This document shows positions 41,995 to 51,100 of a stretch of 64,000 nt of DNA, in pieces (positions within the stretch are counted from its first letter, which is position 1; each line of letters begins with the position of its first letter). The stretch spans positions 60,682-124,681 of the forward strand of contig CAWDWD010000017.1 of NCBI GenBank assembly GCA_963805915.1, given 5' to 3'. Position numbers and translations under genes: made by a program. The DNA is from JAEULH01 sp963805915. Lineage in GTDB: Bacteria; Pseudomonadota; Alphaproteobacteria; Rhodospirillales; Defluviicoccaceae. The notes beneath the pieces are model-generated. The model did not search any database. It saw nothing but the letters and a program-made list of their open reading frames with translations, and had not been told where the DNA came from.

Positions 41995-44358
41995 CTACTG
42001 CAGACAGCACTTCTTGTACTTTTTCCCGCTGCCGCAGGGGCAGGGGTCGTTCCGCCCAACTTTCCGGTTGTTTCCCAAGAACGATGTGTGGAGAAACGGA
42101 CGCTCGTGGATGCCCAGTCCCGTCTGCAACTGATTGTATAGCTGTGCGAATTCGTGGCCTAGCGCTGCAGGCGAAAGTTCGTCGACACGGAAGAAGCGCC
42201 ACTTCGCTTTGTTCTCAAGCATGGTGCAGAGCCTGTCGTAGCCGTCCTGCAGCGTTCCAGTATCGGCCATGACGTGCGCCATCCCGAGCCCGGCCTCCAT
42301 GGAATCCGGCTCCAACTCCAATACGCGACTGTAGCACTCCGCCGCCCGTCTCCGACGATTGAACAGATATTGTACGCGCCCCAGCCTGAGATGGTCGTCT
42401 ATGCTGTTGGGGTTCTCGGCAACCGCTGTCTTCAACTCCGACATCACCTCGGGAGCGGGCCTTTGCTCCCATCGATAATTTACGTCGACCAAACGCAGCG
42501 GCCCATTCCCTTCGTGTCCCGCCGCCTCCCCCGCTGAGAGCATCATCATAGTCGCGGTCAGGCCCATGACGGCCTCCGTGGTGAGTTCGAAGTCCGCCCA
42601 CTCGCCGCAGGATGCGCAAGGGAACTCATCGCCGATGAAGAAGGGAGGCGTCGATGCGGTCCTCCCTACCACGATGTCCCTAACCTCATAGCGGTTGACG
42701 TCGCCGCATCTCTCGCACTTCAGCGCCAAGGTTACGGTGTCGTGCACGGCGCGGAACTTGCCGCTCGTGAAATCAGACAGGCGCTCCAAATCGCGCCGGC
42801 GCTTCTCCATGACGCGCTTGCGGATATCCTCGAGATTTTCATGCCCGCGTCCCGTGAGCACGCACAGACAGTAAAAGGTCTCGTCGATTTGGGTTTGTTT
42901 TCGCCTTAGCTCTGGCTCAAGCAGGTCGATAGCACGTTCATCCGGTGCAGCCTCGGCCAATCCACACCAGCCCTCAACGTCATCATCACGAAGCAGCTCC
43001 TGGAAACGCTCAATGGCAAATGCCGATGCGTGGCGTCCGCCAACCTGCTCCAGGACACCCCTGCCATAAATCTTTTGCGAGGAGTCCAGCTCGTCCCAAC
43101 GCGCGATCAACGCAAGCTGCGCCGGTTCCCCGACCCGGACAAGGGCCTCCTGGGCTGCCTCACAGAGGAAGTCTCCGCTTTCTCGGTTCATCGAGTTGAT
43201 TAGGATCGGAATCGAGTCGACCAGTCGCAGCTCGCCGACCAAATTCGCCAAATGAATCCCACCCCAGGAATCCTTGAGCGACGGCATTCGCTCGTTGACA
43301 GATACTGCAATCTCCTTGAAGTCGAACGAGCGGAGGCGTTCCGTCAGCGTCCCGAAGTGGCGATTCGCGGAGAGATCGAGCGTCAGGACATCCAGAACAT
43401 CCTCCATGGAGAGGTCGTCTGCATCGATGTCGGCACGCTCGAACCCGTTCAGAACGGCGGCGATGCCAAAGCATGCCATCTCGCTGTCGCAACTACCCTT
43501 CATCGATCCGATGGCGTCAATGACCGAGAAGGCAACCGTTGTCGCGGCAGACGTGGTCCGGTGTTTTTCCAGAAGGTTAAGCGCATCGGGACATGGATTC
43601 GTTTCGTTCAGAATGCGATCGCACTCTTCCAGCGGGGCACCGCCAATGAACAGGCGCTGGAGAGACCGAAACGTCTGCATGCTTTCGCCCGCGTTCAGGG
43701 AAACTGCGTTGTCGAAAAGCGCCTTGCTGCCGAATGAGGCGGAACAGACGGCCTCCAACAGGCGTCGCACTCCGTCCTCTCGGTCTTCCCAGGCGCGGAG
43801 ATAAGTCTTGATGAATGCCGCCAAGCCGCCAGGGTCCAACGCCGCCGTCGGCCAAAGAAGAACTTCTACGAGGATCTGCTTCACGACATCCTCGTCCTCC
43901 AGCTCGCTCACACGCGCCGTGATACCGCGAAGCAATTCCAGACTGGCCGGTTGCGGTAGGCTGGCGAGAGCAGCGATGACCGCCGACGTCTTGTTAGAGT
44001 CCTGAAGTTCGCCTTGAATATGCTCGGCAAACAACGCAACTGCACCAGCAGGATTTCCCAGCAAGACAGGTGTCGCTTGGCGCGCCAACGGGCCGCTCCA
44101 GGTCTTCCATCGTTCAAAGACTGCGGAGTTCACGTTCGAAAACCGCTCGACCGGCAGAACGCGGAACAGCGTGGGCAGAATCTCCTGATCTTCGGCATCG
44201 ATCCAGCGGCGAAGGGTCAGGTCGTCAAACCATTCCTCCTCCATAGAGCGGCAAAGGTCCGCAGATCGAGCACGAGCGTCCTGGTAGCGCTGGAGCGCCC
44301 ACGTCATGATGATCGGGTCATTCAATTTGCCCTTGCCGCAATTCAGCAAGTCCAGCAT
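41995..44358 (-). CDS. large HEAT-like / zinc-ribbon / TPR / SEC-C protein of unknown function
   Basis: 787 residues. The first ~500 are helical and read like degenerate HEAT/ARM repeats (SWGGIHLANLVGELRLVDSI, EAAQEALVRVGEPAQLALIA). Around 590-640 a zinc ribbon has two Cys pairs (LKCERCGDVNRY and FPCASCGEWADF). A TPR-like segment follows (HLRLGRVQYLFNRRRRAAEC, RVLELEPDSMEAGLGMAH). The C-terminus is a SEC-C metal-binding motif (GRNDPCPCGSGKKYKKCC). ATG 44358 follows AGAGGAG. A longer frame upstream is antisense IS256 and not part of it. Its upstream neighbour was destroyed by IS256. No function known; SEC-C proteins often work near ribosomes or in accessory islands. Confidence 0.75.
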   Translation of the reverse strand: MLDLLNCGKGKLNDPIIMTWALQRYQDARARSADLCRSMEEEWFDDLTLRRWIDAEDQEILPTLFRVLPVERFSNVNSAVFERWKTWSGPLARQATPVLLGNPAGAVALFAEHIQGELQDSNKTSAVIAALASLPQPASLELLRGITARVSELEDEDVVKQILVEVLLWPTAALDPGGLAAFIKTYLRAWEDREDGVRRLLEAVCSASFGSKALFDNAVSLNAGESMQTFRSLQRLFIGGAPLEECDRILNETNPCPDALNLLEKHRTTSAATTVAFSVIDAIGSMKGSCDSEMACFGIAAVLNGFERADIDADDLSMEDVLDVLTLDLSANRHFGTLTERLRSFDFKEIAVSVNERMPSLKDSWGGIHLANLVGELRLVDSIPILINSMNRESGDFLCEAAQEALVRVGEPAQLALIARWDELDSSQKIYGRGVLEQVGGRHASAFAIERFQELLRDDDVEGWCGLAEAAPDERAIDLLEPELRRKQTQIDETFYCLCVLTGRGHENLEDIRKRVMEKRRRDLERLSDFTSGKFRAVHDTVTLALKCERCGDVNRYEVRDIVVGRTASTPPFFIGDEFPCASCGEWADFELTTEAVMGLTATMMMLSAGEAAGHEGNGPLRLVDVNYRWEQRPAPEVMSELKTAVAENPNSIDDHLRLGRVQYLFNRRRRAAECYSRVLELEPDSMEAGLGMAHVMADTGTLQDGYDRLCTMLENKAKWRFFRVDELSPAALGHEFAQLYNQLQTGLGIHERPFLHTSFLGNNRKVGRNDPCPCGSGKKYKKCCLQ

Positions 44359-44477
44359 GGGGCTCCTCTTCCAATGTGGTTCTCGAAATGATCCAGGGGC
44401 AGGCAGCCGCGGTTTCTCGAGGTCCTCAGTCCCTTCTGATGCCTTACCACACGCGCGGACGTTTAAGAAAGGCTGGG

Positions 44478-45315
44478 CCTGATCAGCGCCGTCACCGACG
44501 CCGTCCTGGAAGAGGTGACGGACTGGCAAAACCGGCCGCTGGAAGCTCTCTATGCGCTGATTTTCTTCGATGCAATCCGCATCAAGGTGCGCGACGAAGG
44601 CACGGTGAGAAACAAGGCGGTTTACGTCGCGCTCGGCGTGCGGGCGGACGGAACCAAGGAAGTTCTCGGACTTTGGATCGAGCAGACCGAGGGTGCGAAG
44701 TTCTGGCTGCGGGTGATGAACGAACTGAAGAGCCGCGGCGTCGAGGACGTGCTGATCGCCATTGTCGACGGCCTGAAGGGCTTTCCCGAGGCGATCACCG
44801 CGGTCTTTCCGCGGGCCCAGGTGCAGACCTGTGTCGTCCATCTGATCCGCCATTCGCTGGCCTTCGTGTCGTACAAGAACCGCAAGGCGGTTGCCGCGGC
44901 ATTGAAGCAAATCTACAAGGCCAAGAACGCCGATGCCGGAAAGGCCGCCCTCGAGGACTTCGCTGACGGCCCGTGGGGCCGGAAATACCCGGCGATCGCC
45001 CCATCCTGGCGACGGAACTGGTCGCAGGTGATCCCGTTTTTCGCGTTTCCCGGACGAGGTGCGTCGGATCGTTTACACAACAAATTCTATTGAAAGCTTG
45101 AATGCCAAGCTGCGCCGGGCGGTCAGGACGAGGGGGCACTTTCCGACAGACGAGAGCGCGCTCAAGCTCCTCTTCCTGGTGTTGAACCTGGCGGCAAAGG
45201 AATGGAAAATGCCCCCGCGCGAATGGTGCATGGCGAAGGCCCAGCTCGCCATCCTCTTCGAAGACCGCTTTACCTTGGCGTGATGAAAACGGTCCTTACA
45301 CGGAAATCCTGACAG
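44478..45315 (+). pseudogene. IS256-family element, 5'-truncated and frameshifted second copy
   Basis: Starts abruptly at LISAVTDAVLEEVTDWQ and is nearly identical to the copy at 8282-9555. One extra G near 45049 breaks the frame between FFAF and the following VRRIVYTTNSIES. It ends with the same terminal sequence (ending ATCCTGACAG at 45315). The 5' half and left end are missing. Confidence 0.88.
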
Positions 45316-45615
45316 CCTTCGGTGCAAGCGACGGCCCGCAACTTCAAGGCTGTTGCGGTTGGCGTCGACCAGAATCAGACGTGGCCTCGACGACGGAAAC
45401 GAGCAGCGATCGAGGAAGTAGCCCGTCCCGACGCCAACGTCCATGTGGTTCGAGGTCACGTGGCGATCATAGAGCGTCCGCAGGTGCCTGGTCGGGCATC
45501 TCCAGATGAGATGATTGGAGATCCCATGTACCCAGAAGTCGTAGATGCCTAAGACCGCCTTCGTGTAGACGGCTTGGCCGGCGAAAGAGTGTTCGTCCGC
45601 TGCCAACGTGGTCAT
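45316..45615 (-). pseudogene. class I SAM methyltransferase, N-terminal fragment
   Basis: Starts at ATG 45615 with MTTLAADEHSFAGQ, then YTKAVLGIYDFWVHGISN, CPTRHLRTLYDRHV and motif I MDVGVGTGYFLDRC, then ILVDANRNSLEVAGRRL. The frame is cut by the IS256 end at 45315. I recognise the family from free-living alphaproteobacteria; substrate unknown. Its ATG overlaps the stop of the preceding phage-type gene as TGATG, so it was read as part of that operon. Confidence 0.7.
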
Positions 45616-46160
45616 CACCTCCGACCCGTTCGAAAGTCTCGCCGTTGGTACCCATAATACCCTGCCAGCACCCCCAGCGCCGCCACCAAGATTCCCTGCG
45701 CCTGCTCGGTGCGCACCGGCCGCCCGCCCCAGCCTTGCCGCATCGCCCACTCACGGATCGATCGCTGCAGCCCGACGACGTGCCAGACACAGCTGCCAGC
45801 CGGACTGCCAAGCCCGCCAAGCGCATCCAGCGCTTCGCCGACACGGCGCCGCGCATCGAGCTGCGCCTCGGTGAGATCGCCCGGCCCTCCGCCCGGCAAG
45901 CGCACCAACGGCATGCAGCGGACGACGTCGAACCGGGCGATGGTGAACTGCGCCTGGAAGTCGCGCGCGGCGTCGTGCATCTCCTGGGTGATCGTGCCGG
46001 CGCGCAGCATGATGCCGAGCGTGTCGACGGTGCGATGGTGCACCACGGGCCGCCCCTCGGGATCGGCCTCGTAGACCGGTTCCAGCAGTTCGTCCTTCCT
46101 GCGGATCGTCGGCAGCCCGGTGACGACACGCGCCGAGGTCTTGCGCTTGCAGCCTGGCCA
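45615..46160 (-). CDS. phage-type protein, DUF6456-like, N-terminus uncertain
   Basis: C-terminal ~143 residues are clear: VVHHRTVDTLGIMLRAGTIT, MHDAARDFQAQFTIARFDVV, LDALGGLGSPAGSCVWHVVG and EWAMRQGWGGRPV, then ILVAALGVLAGYYG. This layout is common next to prophage terminase genes. Upstream the same frame reads CKRKTSARVVTGLPTIRRKDEL, but the only ATG (46160) is one base out of frame, so the start is either a GTG at 46046 or the gene has a frameshift near 46150. Function unknown; probably a small DNA-binding or packaging accessory. Confidence 0.6.
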   Translation of the reverse strand, partial: WPGCKRKTSARVVTGLPTIRRKDELLEPVYEADPEGRPVVHHRTVDTLGIMLRAGTITQEMHDAARDFQAQFTIARFDVVRCMPLVRLPGGGPGDLTEAQLDARRRVGEALDALGGLGSPAGSCVWHVVGLQRSIREWAMRQGWGGRPVRTEQAQGILVAALGVLAGYYGYQRRDFRTGRR

Positions 46161-46364
46161 TTAGGCGATCTCCCTCTGTCCGTAGAGGCGCGTCGCCTCG
46201 TTGACCAGCGCCTGGCGGGTCCAGTCGTCCCGCACGTCGGCCGGCCGGATCACGACGATCCCCTGCTTGCGCCACGCCGCCCGGCGCATGGCGAACAGAT
46301 CCTCTTCGCCGGGCGGCGTCTGCGGCTGGTGGCGGTCCAGCGATCCTCTCGGCTCACCGCGCAT
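46161..46364 (-). CDS. small phage protein
   Basis: 67 residues, charged: GEEDLFAMRRAAWRKQGIVV and RPADVRDDWTRQALVNEATR. Starts at ATG 46364, overlapping the end of the next upstream gene by 11 bases. No function known; packed in a row of small same-strand genes as in a phage early or pre-terminase operon. Confidence 0.55.
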   Translation of the reverse strand: MRGEPRGSLDRHQPQTPPGEEDLFAMRRAAWRKQGIVVIRPADVRDDWTRQALVNEATRLYGQREIA

Positions 46365-46617
46365 GGGTCACCTCGCGCAGCAGCGCGGCATAGCCGGCGA
46401 CATCGACGGTACTGTCCAGGTGCGCCGGATCGTGGGTGAGCCGGGCCAGCTTCAGATCGATCAGGCACAGCGCCACCTGCGCCGGGGTCACGGTGATCCC
46501 GAGCACGAGCGACCACCGCGCGGCGACGGCGGCAAAGCTCTCCGCCGCCGGCCCGTAGATCCGCTCGCGGTGCTCGATCACACCGGCGGCGTGCTGCAGC
46601 AGCATGGCGGCGTTCAT
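46354..46617 (-). CDS. DUF6378-like phage protein
   Basis: 87 residues: MLLQHAAGVIEHRERIYGPA, VAARWSLVLGITVTPAQVAL and CLIDLKLARLTHDPAHLDST, then a conserved VDVAGYAALL. I associate this layout with a small prophage family (DUF6378). Starts at ATG 46617 inside the ATGA stop of the upstream gene; ends overlapping the next. Confidence 0.65.
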   Translation of the reverse strand: MNAAMLLQHAAGVIEHRERIYGPAAESFAAVAARWSLVLGITVTPAQVALCLIDLKLARLTHDPAHLDSTVDVAGYAALLREVTHAR

Positions 46618-46919
46618 CGGACGGTCTCCTCGCCTGCGTCGGCTCCGGACCCCTTTTCTTTATTGGCATCCGGCCGCAGCGCCGGCTCGGCTGGTGGGGT
46701 AGCAGCGGGCACATGTGGCTTCGCAATTTGCTCCTTTAGGGAAAAGGCCTCGGCCGCGCCAGCGGCCGCCTTCCGGGCGAGGCGACGCCCCTGCTCCCGC
46801 TGCGCCTCGCTCGGCTCCTTCCGCCAGGGTGCGTATTCCACTGAAGTCGGCCGCCAATTCCAGTCGAAGCCGGCCGGGGATTCTACGGAATCTGGCCGGG
46901 CTGGCGTCGTCGGCGACAT
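46614..46919 (-). CDS. hypothetical phage protein
   Basis: About 101 residues, hydrophilic, with a tryptophan-rich segment (GFDWNWRPTSVEYAPWRKEP) and an arginine/alanine helix (REQGRRLARKAAAGAAEAF). Start chosen at ATG 46919; one further upstream enters the IS21 remnant. Overlaps the next gene by ATGA, so it belongs to the same operon. Not recognised. Confidence 0.5.
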   Translation of the reverse strand: MSPTTPARPDSVESPAGFDWNWRPTSVEYAPWRKEPSEAQREQGRRLARKAAAGAAEAFSLKEQIAKPHVPAATPPAEPALRPDANKEKGSGADAGEETVR

Positions 46920-46926
46920 GATGGGG

Positions 46927-47400
46927 TCAGGTTGCAGCGGCGACGTCAAATCCGTCAAGTTGGGCGGTGATCCTGCGCATGCTTTCTCCTTTCAGGATGA
47001 CGCGGTGGGCGTTGTGGACGAGGCGGTCGAGGGTGGCGTCGGCCAAGGTCGGATCGCCGATGACGTCATGCCAGGGCTCGACCGGCACTTGGCCGGTGAC
47101 GATGGTTGACGCGCGGCCATGGCGATGATCGGCGATTTCGGGGAGATCACGGCGCTGCTCGCTGGTCAGTGAAGCGAGCCCCAATCGTCGAGGATGAGCA
47201 GCTCGACGCGGGTCAGGCGGGCGAGCAGGCGGCCGTAGCGCCCGTCGCCGCGGGCAAGAGCGAGGGCTTCGAGCAGCCGCGGCAGCCTGTGGTAGAGGAC
47301 CGAGCGGTCGTCACGGCAGGCCTTGTGGCCGAGCGCGCAGGCGATCCAGCTCTTGCCGACGCTGGTCGAGCCCGAAGCTCCGCCGGTTGAGGATCTGAAA
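46927..47400 (-). pseudogene. IS21-family istB fragment
   Basis: Two frames: SVGKSWIACALGHKACRDDR, LARLTRVELLILDDWG then, after a frameshift near 47170, GLASLTSEQRRDLPEIADHR, STIVTGQVPVEPWHDVIGDP and LDRLVHNAHRVILKGESMR. These are the C-terminal ATPase motifs of IstB. It differs from the intact IS21 at 48.7-51.2 kb, so it comes from another IS21-type element. Confidence 0.8.
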
Positions 47401-47460
47401 CTCGGCCTCATCGTCGCCCAGGCCATACAGAACCTGCAACACCAGGATTTTGAACATTAA
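47383..47460 (-). pseudogene. IS5-family transposase sliver
   Basis: On the minus strand the stretch reads LMFKILVLQVLYGLGDDEAE and FQILNRRSFGLD, part of the N-terminal DUF772 domain of IS5-type transposases. Only about 25 codons remain, wedged between the istB fragment and a terminase fragment. Confidence 0.6.
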
Positions 47461-47517
47461 AACCGCATCGACCGCCGAAGACGCCTTGCGCGAGCGTGCT
47501 GTGCTGGCGGTGAGCGC

Positions 47518-48011
47518 GACCGGGTGCTGTATGCGTCGTGGCGCGACCAGGGCTTCCCCGAAGTCACGCCCGGCCGGGCCATCGATAAGGGCTTTGTCGC
47601 AAGAAGGCTCGCCGAAATCGCCGGGCGCTACGACGTCCGCGGCCTCGCCTATGACCGCTGGCGGATCGAGGAGATGAAGGCGAGGCTCGCCGAGGACGGC
47701 ACCGAGCTGCCGATGGAGCCGTGGGGGCAGGGCTTCCGCGACATGGCCCCGCCGGTCGATGCCCTGGAGACGGCCATGCTTAACGCCGCCTCCGCCACGC
47801 CGGCCATCCGGTGCTGCGCTGGAACGCTGCCAACGCCTCGATCGCCATGGACCCGGCCGGCCAGCGCAAGCTCGACAAGGCCCGCGGCACCGGCCGCATC
47901 GACGGCTTGGTGGCGCTGGCCATGGCCATCGGCCTCGCCGAACGCGCCGCCGCTCCTGTCCGCTCGATCTACGACAGCCACGAGCGGGCCGGCGGTTTCC
48001 CGTTCGTCTGA
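47518..48011 (+). pseudogene. phage large terminase, C-terminal fragment (copy B)
   Basis: Nuclease-domain part of an HK97-type terminase: VTPGRAIDKGFVARRLAEIA, YDVRGLAYDRWRIEEMKARL, PWGQGFRDMAPPVDALETAM. After one lost base near 47783 the frame continues HAGHPVLRWNAANASIAMDP, RIDGLVALAMAIGLAERAAA and ends at 48011. It is longer than, and about nine-tenths identical to, the fragment at 27.5 kb. Confidence 0.82.
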
Positions 48012-48219
48012 GAAGCAAAACTGGCCCACGGCAAAAGTCGGCGTTACTATTGAAGATCCCCATGAGCACCTGACTTTAGCAGAAGCTCGCGGCCGGATAT
48101 CCCCTTCTGTCCATGAGGTTAACAAGGCTCCCTGGATAGGGTTGCCCCCGCACACAGTTTTTCCTGCCAACTTGAAGCATCCCCACCAGTAGGTCGCCGC
48201 AAAGTGCCTGAGGAGAACC

Positions 48220-48549
48220 ATGAACATAGATGCCGCATTCAGCCGTTTTATGGAGCTTTTGGATATCATCGAATTAGGCATTAACAGTAGCGAGACGGAG
48301 CAGGATTGCCGCCAAAAGGTCATAGATCAATTCCTTGTGGACGTCTTGCAATGGCGCCCGGATGCGATTCATGCAGAGCATCACACCGAAACCGGCTACG
48401 CGGATTACGTGCTTTCAGACGGGGCCAACAGAAGCCTCTGCGAGACTTGGAGAGGCGCCCCCCGCCACGACGCCGCCACAGAAGTCTTCGCTCTCTCAGG
48501 TGCGGAGCATGCCGGCCTTAGTATCGCAACGGCTCGGCAACGCCCATGA
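48220..48549 (+). pseudogene. HsdR-type restriction N-terminal domain, truncated
   Basis: Good AGGAG site and ATG at 48220. MNIDAAFSRFMELLDIIELG then SETEQDCRQKVIDQFLVDVL, WRPDAIHAEHHTETGYADYV: the beginning of a type I restriction HsdR-like nuclease domain (PF13588 type). The catalytic VEAK-like strand expected after YVLSDG is missing; after NRSL the protein is unrelated. A broken restriction gene. Confidence 0.6.
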
Positions 48550-48689
48550 CGAACATCCCGAGCCTTTCGTTCGCCAACGTCGAGCCGGAGCAGCTTGAGA
48601 TTGATCATCAGGCCGATGTCGATCCGATTACCGGCGCCGTCGTTGTCTCAGTCCCCCCTGAGGGTGAGCGGAGGGCGCGACGGCTTCGG
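48546..48689 (+). pseudogene. unidentified ORF cut by IS21
   Basis: Starts at ATG 48546 (MTNIPSLSFANVEPEQLEID) and reads about 45 codons until the IS21 left end at 48690. No domain recognised. Overlaps the previous fragment by 4 bases (ATGA), which suggests the two once formed an operon. Confidence 0.4.
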
Positions 48690-48851
48690 TGTCAACGGCG
48701 GAGCAAAAACCAGCCACGTGGCGGCGCAAAAGTCTGCCACTTTGGGTTGGGATCTGACGCTGGGAATGGATGAGCGCCTTGGCCCGCGCGCTCTCCATGT
48801 AGCTGGCGCGGGCCAAGGCGCTTTGGCCCCTCAGGACCAGTCCGCGGGGGG

Positions 48852-49616
48852 TCAGGCTTCGGCCTTGGTCTTTCGCGCCTTGCTTTGGCTGAGGCGATAG
48901 CTGTCGCCGTTCATCTCGAGGATGTTGACATGGTGCGTCAGCCGGTCGAGCAGCGCGCCGGTGAGGCGCTCGGCGCCGAAGGTTTCGGTCCATTCGTCGA
49001 AGGGCAGGTTGCTGGTGATCAGCGTGGCGCCGCGTTCATAGCGTTGGGAGATCAGCTCGAACAGCAACTCCGCGCCGGTTTTGCTAAGCGGCACGAAGCC
49101 CAGTTCGTCGATGATCAGCAACTGGTGGCCCGCCATCTGTTTTTGCAGGCGCAAGAGCCGCCGTTCGTCGCGGGCCTCCATGAGTTCATGGACGAGCGCG
49201 GCGGCGGTGGTGAAGCCGACGGACAGGCCCTTCTGGCAGGCGGCCAGACCGAGCCCGAGAGCCGCATGGGTCTTGCCCGTGCCGCTCGGGCCGAGAGCGA
49301 TGACATTCTCGCGCCGCTCGATCCATTCGCAGCGGGCCAGTTCCAGCACCTGCATCTTGTTTAGCGCCGGGATGGCCTTGAAGTCGAAGCTGTCGAGGCT
49401 TTTGACGGCGGGGAATTTCGCGGCCTTGATCCGGCGTTCGATCATGCGCCGTTCGCGGTCGATCAGTTCCAGTTCCACAAGCCGCGTGAGGAACTGGACG
49501 TGGTCGAGCCCTTCAGCCGCGCACTGGCGGGCCAGCTTGTCGTATTCCCGCAGGAATGTCGGCAACCTCAGCGTCTTGAGGTGATGGGCGAGCAAGAGCC
49601 TGGGGGCGTCGCTCAT
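48852..49616 (-). CDS. istB: IS21 helper ATPase IstB
   Basis: 254 residues. AAA+ ATPase that loads IstA. Walker A ALGPSGTGKTHAALGL, Walker B HQLLIIDELGFVPLS, sensor LITSNLPFDEW, and IstB-type N-terminus LKTLRLPTFLREYDKLARQ. Start ATG 49616 overlaps the istA stop as ATGA; a longer frame upstream lies inside istA and was rejected. Confidence 0.92.
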   Translation of the reverse strand: MSDAPRLLLAHHLKTLRLPTFLREYDKLARQCAAEGLDHVQFLTRLVELELIDRERRMIERRIKAAKFPAVKSLDSFDFKAIPALNKMQVLELARCEWIERRENVIALGPSGTGKTHAALGLGLAACQKGLSVGFTTAAALVHELMEARDERRLLRLQKQMAGHQLLIIDELGFVPLSKTGAELLFELISQRYERGATLITSNLPFDEWTETFGAERLTGALLDRLTHHVNILEMNGDSYRLSQSKARKTKAEA

Positions 49617-51100
49617 GTCGCATCTCCGGACACCAGGCACAGGTAACTGGCGGCCGAGGTCTTCGCGACATTGGCGCGGGGCAGATAGGGATAGACGTCG
49701 AGGTCGAGTTTTGGCGGCCGCTTCTCCACATGGCACAGCACGAGATGCTTGATGGCGTCGAAGCCCACGGCACCCATGCGCAGCGCGGTCTTGATGGCGA
49801 CATGCAAGTCGTCCAGATCGAATGTCTCCAGCAACCGCAACACCTGCACGTATTCCCGGCGCCCGGCCTTGATCATCCGCGCCTCCATCAGCCGGCGCAG
49901 GGTCTGGAACTCTGTCGGAAGGTCCCATTCGGCCAGCGGCGCGGCCTGATCCAAGGCACCGATCTTCTTCTCCAGCAGGGGCAGGTAGTGGACCGGGTCA
50001 AAGACCATGTCCTCGCGATCGTAGCACCGGCAATGACGGGCAATGATCTCCCCGCCGCAGCCGATCACCACCTGATCGACATAGCCGCGCACCCAGACGT
50101 CCCGGTGGCCATAGGCGACGGGCACGGAATAGTCGTTGGTTTTATAGCGGACCAGCGCCTGCGAACTCACCCGCCCGGTCGCCTGATCGCAGGCGTCGAA
50201 GGGCGCGGGCGGAAGCTCGGCCATTGCCTCCAGATCCCGCTGTAACCGCTCGCCGATCGTCTCGCCATGACCGCGCAAGATGTCCCCGTGACGCTTGCGG
50301 CATTGCTCTTCCAGCCAGACGTTGAAGGCGTCCCAGGACGCAAATCGCGGCAGCGGAACCATGAAGGTACGCCGCGCCCAGCCTACCAACCCCTCGACGC
50401 TCCCCTTGTCGTTCCCCTTGCCGGGGCGCCCGTAGCGGTCGTCGATCAGGTAATGTGACAAGAACCCGCTGAATAGCCGTGACCGCTTCCGTGTCCCGTC
50501 GGGCAGGATGCGCGCCACCAGGCAGCGGTCGTTGTCATAGAGCGCGGACCGCGGCACGCGACCGAAAAAGGCGAAGGCGTGAACGTGACCGTCCACCCAG
50601 GCCTCGGCGGTGGCCGCCGGATAGGCCCGGACGTAGCAGGCGTCACTGTGCGGCAAGTCGAGGGCGAAAAAATGCGCCTTCCGCTCAACACCACCGATCA
50701 CCACCAGCGCCTCGCCAAAATCAACCTGCGCCTGCCCGGGCGGGTGATGCAGTGGCACAAACATCTCTCGCCCGCGACGCTGATGCTCGCGCACGTAATC
50801 CTTCACGATGGTGTAGCCGCCGCTGAACCCATACTCATCGCGAAGCCGATCGAAAACCCGCTTGGCGGTGTGACGCTGCTTGCGGTGCTGGCCGAGATCG
50901 TCACCAAGCCACCGGTCAATGATCTCCGTGAAACCGTCCAGCTTCGGCCGCTTGACCGGCGCCGTGCGCCGATACCCCGGCGGAGCCGAAAAGCTCACCA
51001 TCTTCTTCACGCTCTCACGCGAAATCCCAAAATGACGCGACGCCGCGCGCACGCTCATGCCGTCCCGACAGGCAAGACGGACCTTCCGATAAAGTTCCAC
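49613..51100 (-). CDS. istA: IS21 transposase IstA
   Basis: 495 residues. N-terminal helix-turn-helix (SVRAASRHFGISRESVKKMV), rve-type DDE core with QAQVDFGEALVVIGGVERKA (first Asp), PHSDACYVRAYP, ALYDNDRCLVARIL (second Asp) and GRPGKGNDKGSVEGLVGW (Glu), then a C-terminal DNA-binding part. Uninterrupted, coupled to istB by ATGA. Likely active. Confidence 0.92.
   Translation of the reverse strand: MELYRKVRLACRDGMSVRAASRHFGISRESVKKMVSFSAPPGYRRTAPVKRPKLDGFTEIIDRWLGDDLGQHRKQRHTAKRVFDRLRDEYGFSGGYTIVKDYVREHQRRGREMFVPLHHPPGQAQVDFGEALVVIGGVERKAHFFALDLPHSDACYVRAYPAATAEAWVDGHVHAFAFFGRVPRSALYDNDRCLVARILPDGTRKRSRLFSGFLSHYLIDDRYGRPGKGNDKGSVEGLVGWARRTFMVPLPRFASWDAFNVWLEEQCRKRHGDILRGHGETIGERLQRDLEAMAELPPAPFDACDQATGRVSSQALVRYKTNDYSVPVAYGHRDVWVRGYVDQVVIGCGGEIIARHCRCYDREDMVFDPVHYLPLLEKKIGALDQAAPLAEWDLPTEFQTLRRLMEARMIKAGRREYVQVLRLLETFDLDDLHVAIKTALRMGAVGFDAIKHLVLCHVEKRPPKLDLDVYPYLPRANVAKTSAASYLCLVSGDAT

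Noticed and set aside
44359..44910. 184-codon N-terminal extension of the SEC-C protein
   Set aside because: It is the antisense of the IS256 fragment; ATG 44358 has a good ribosome site.
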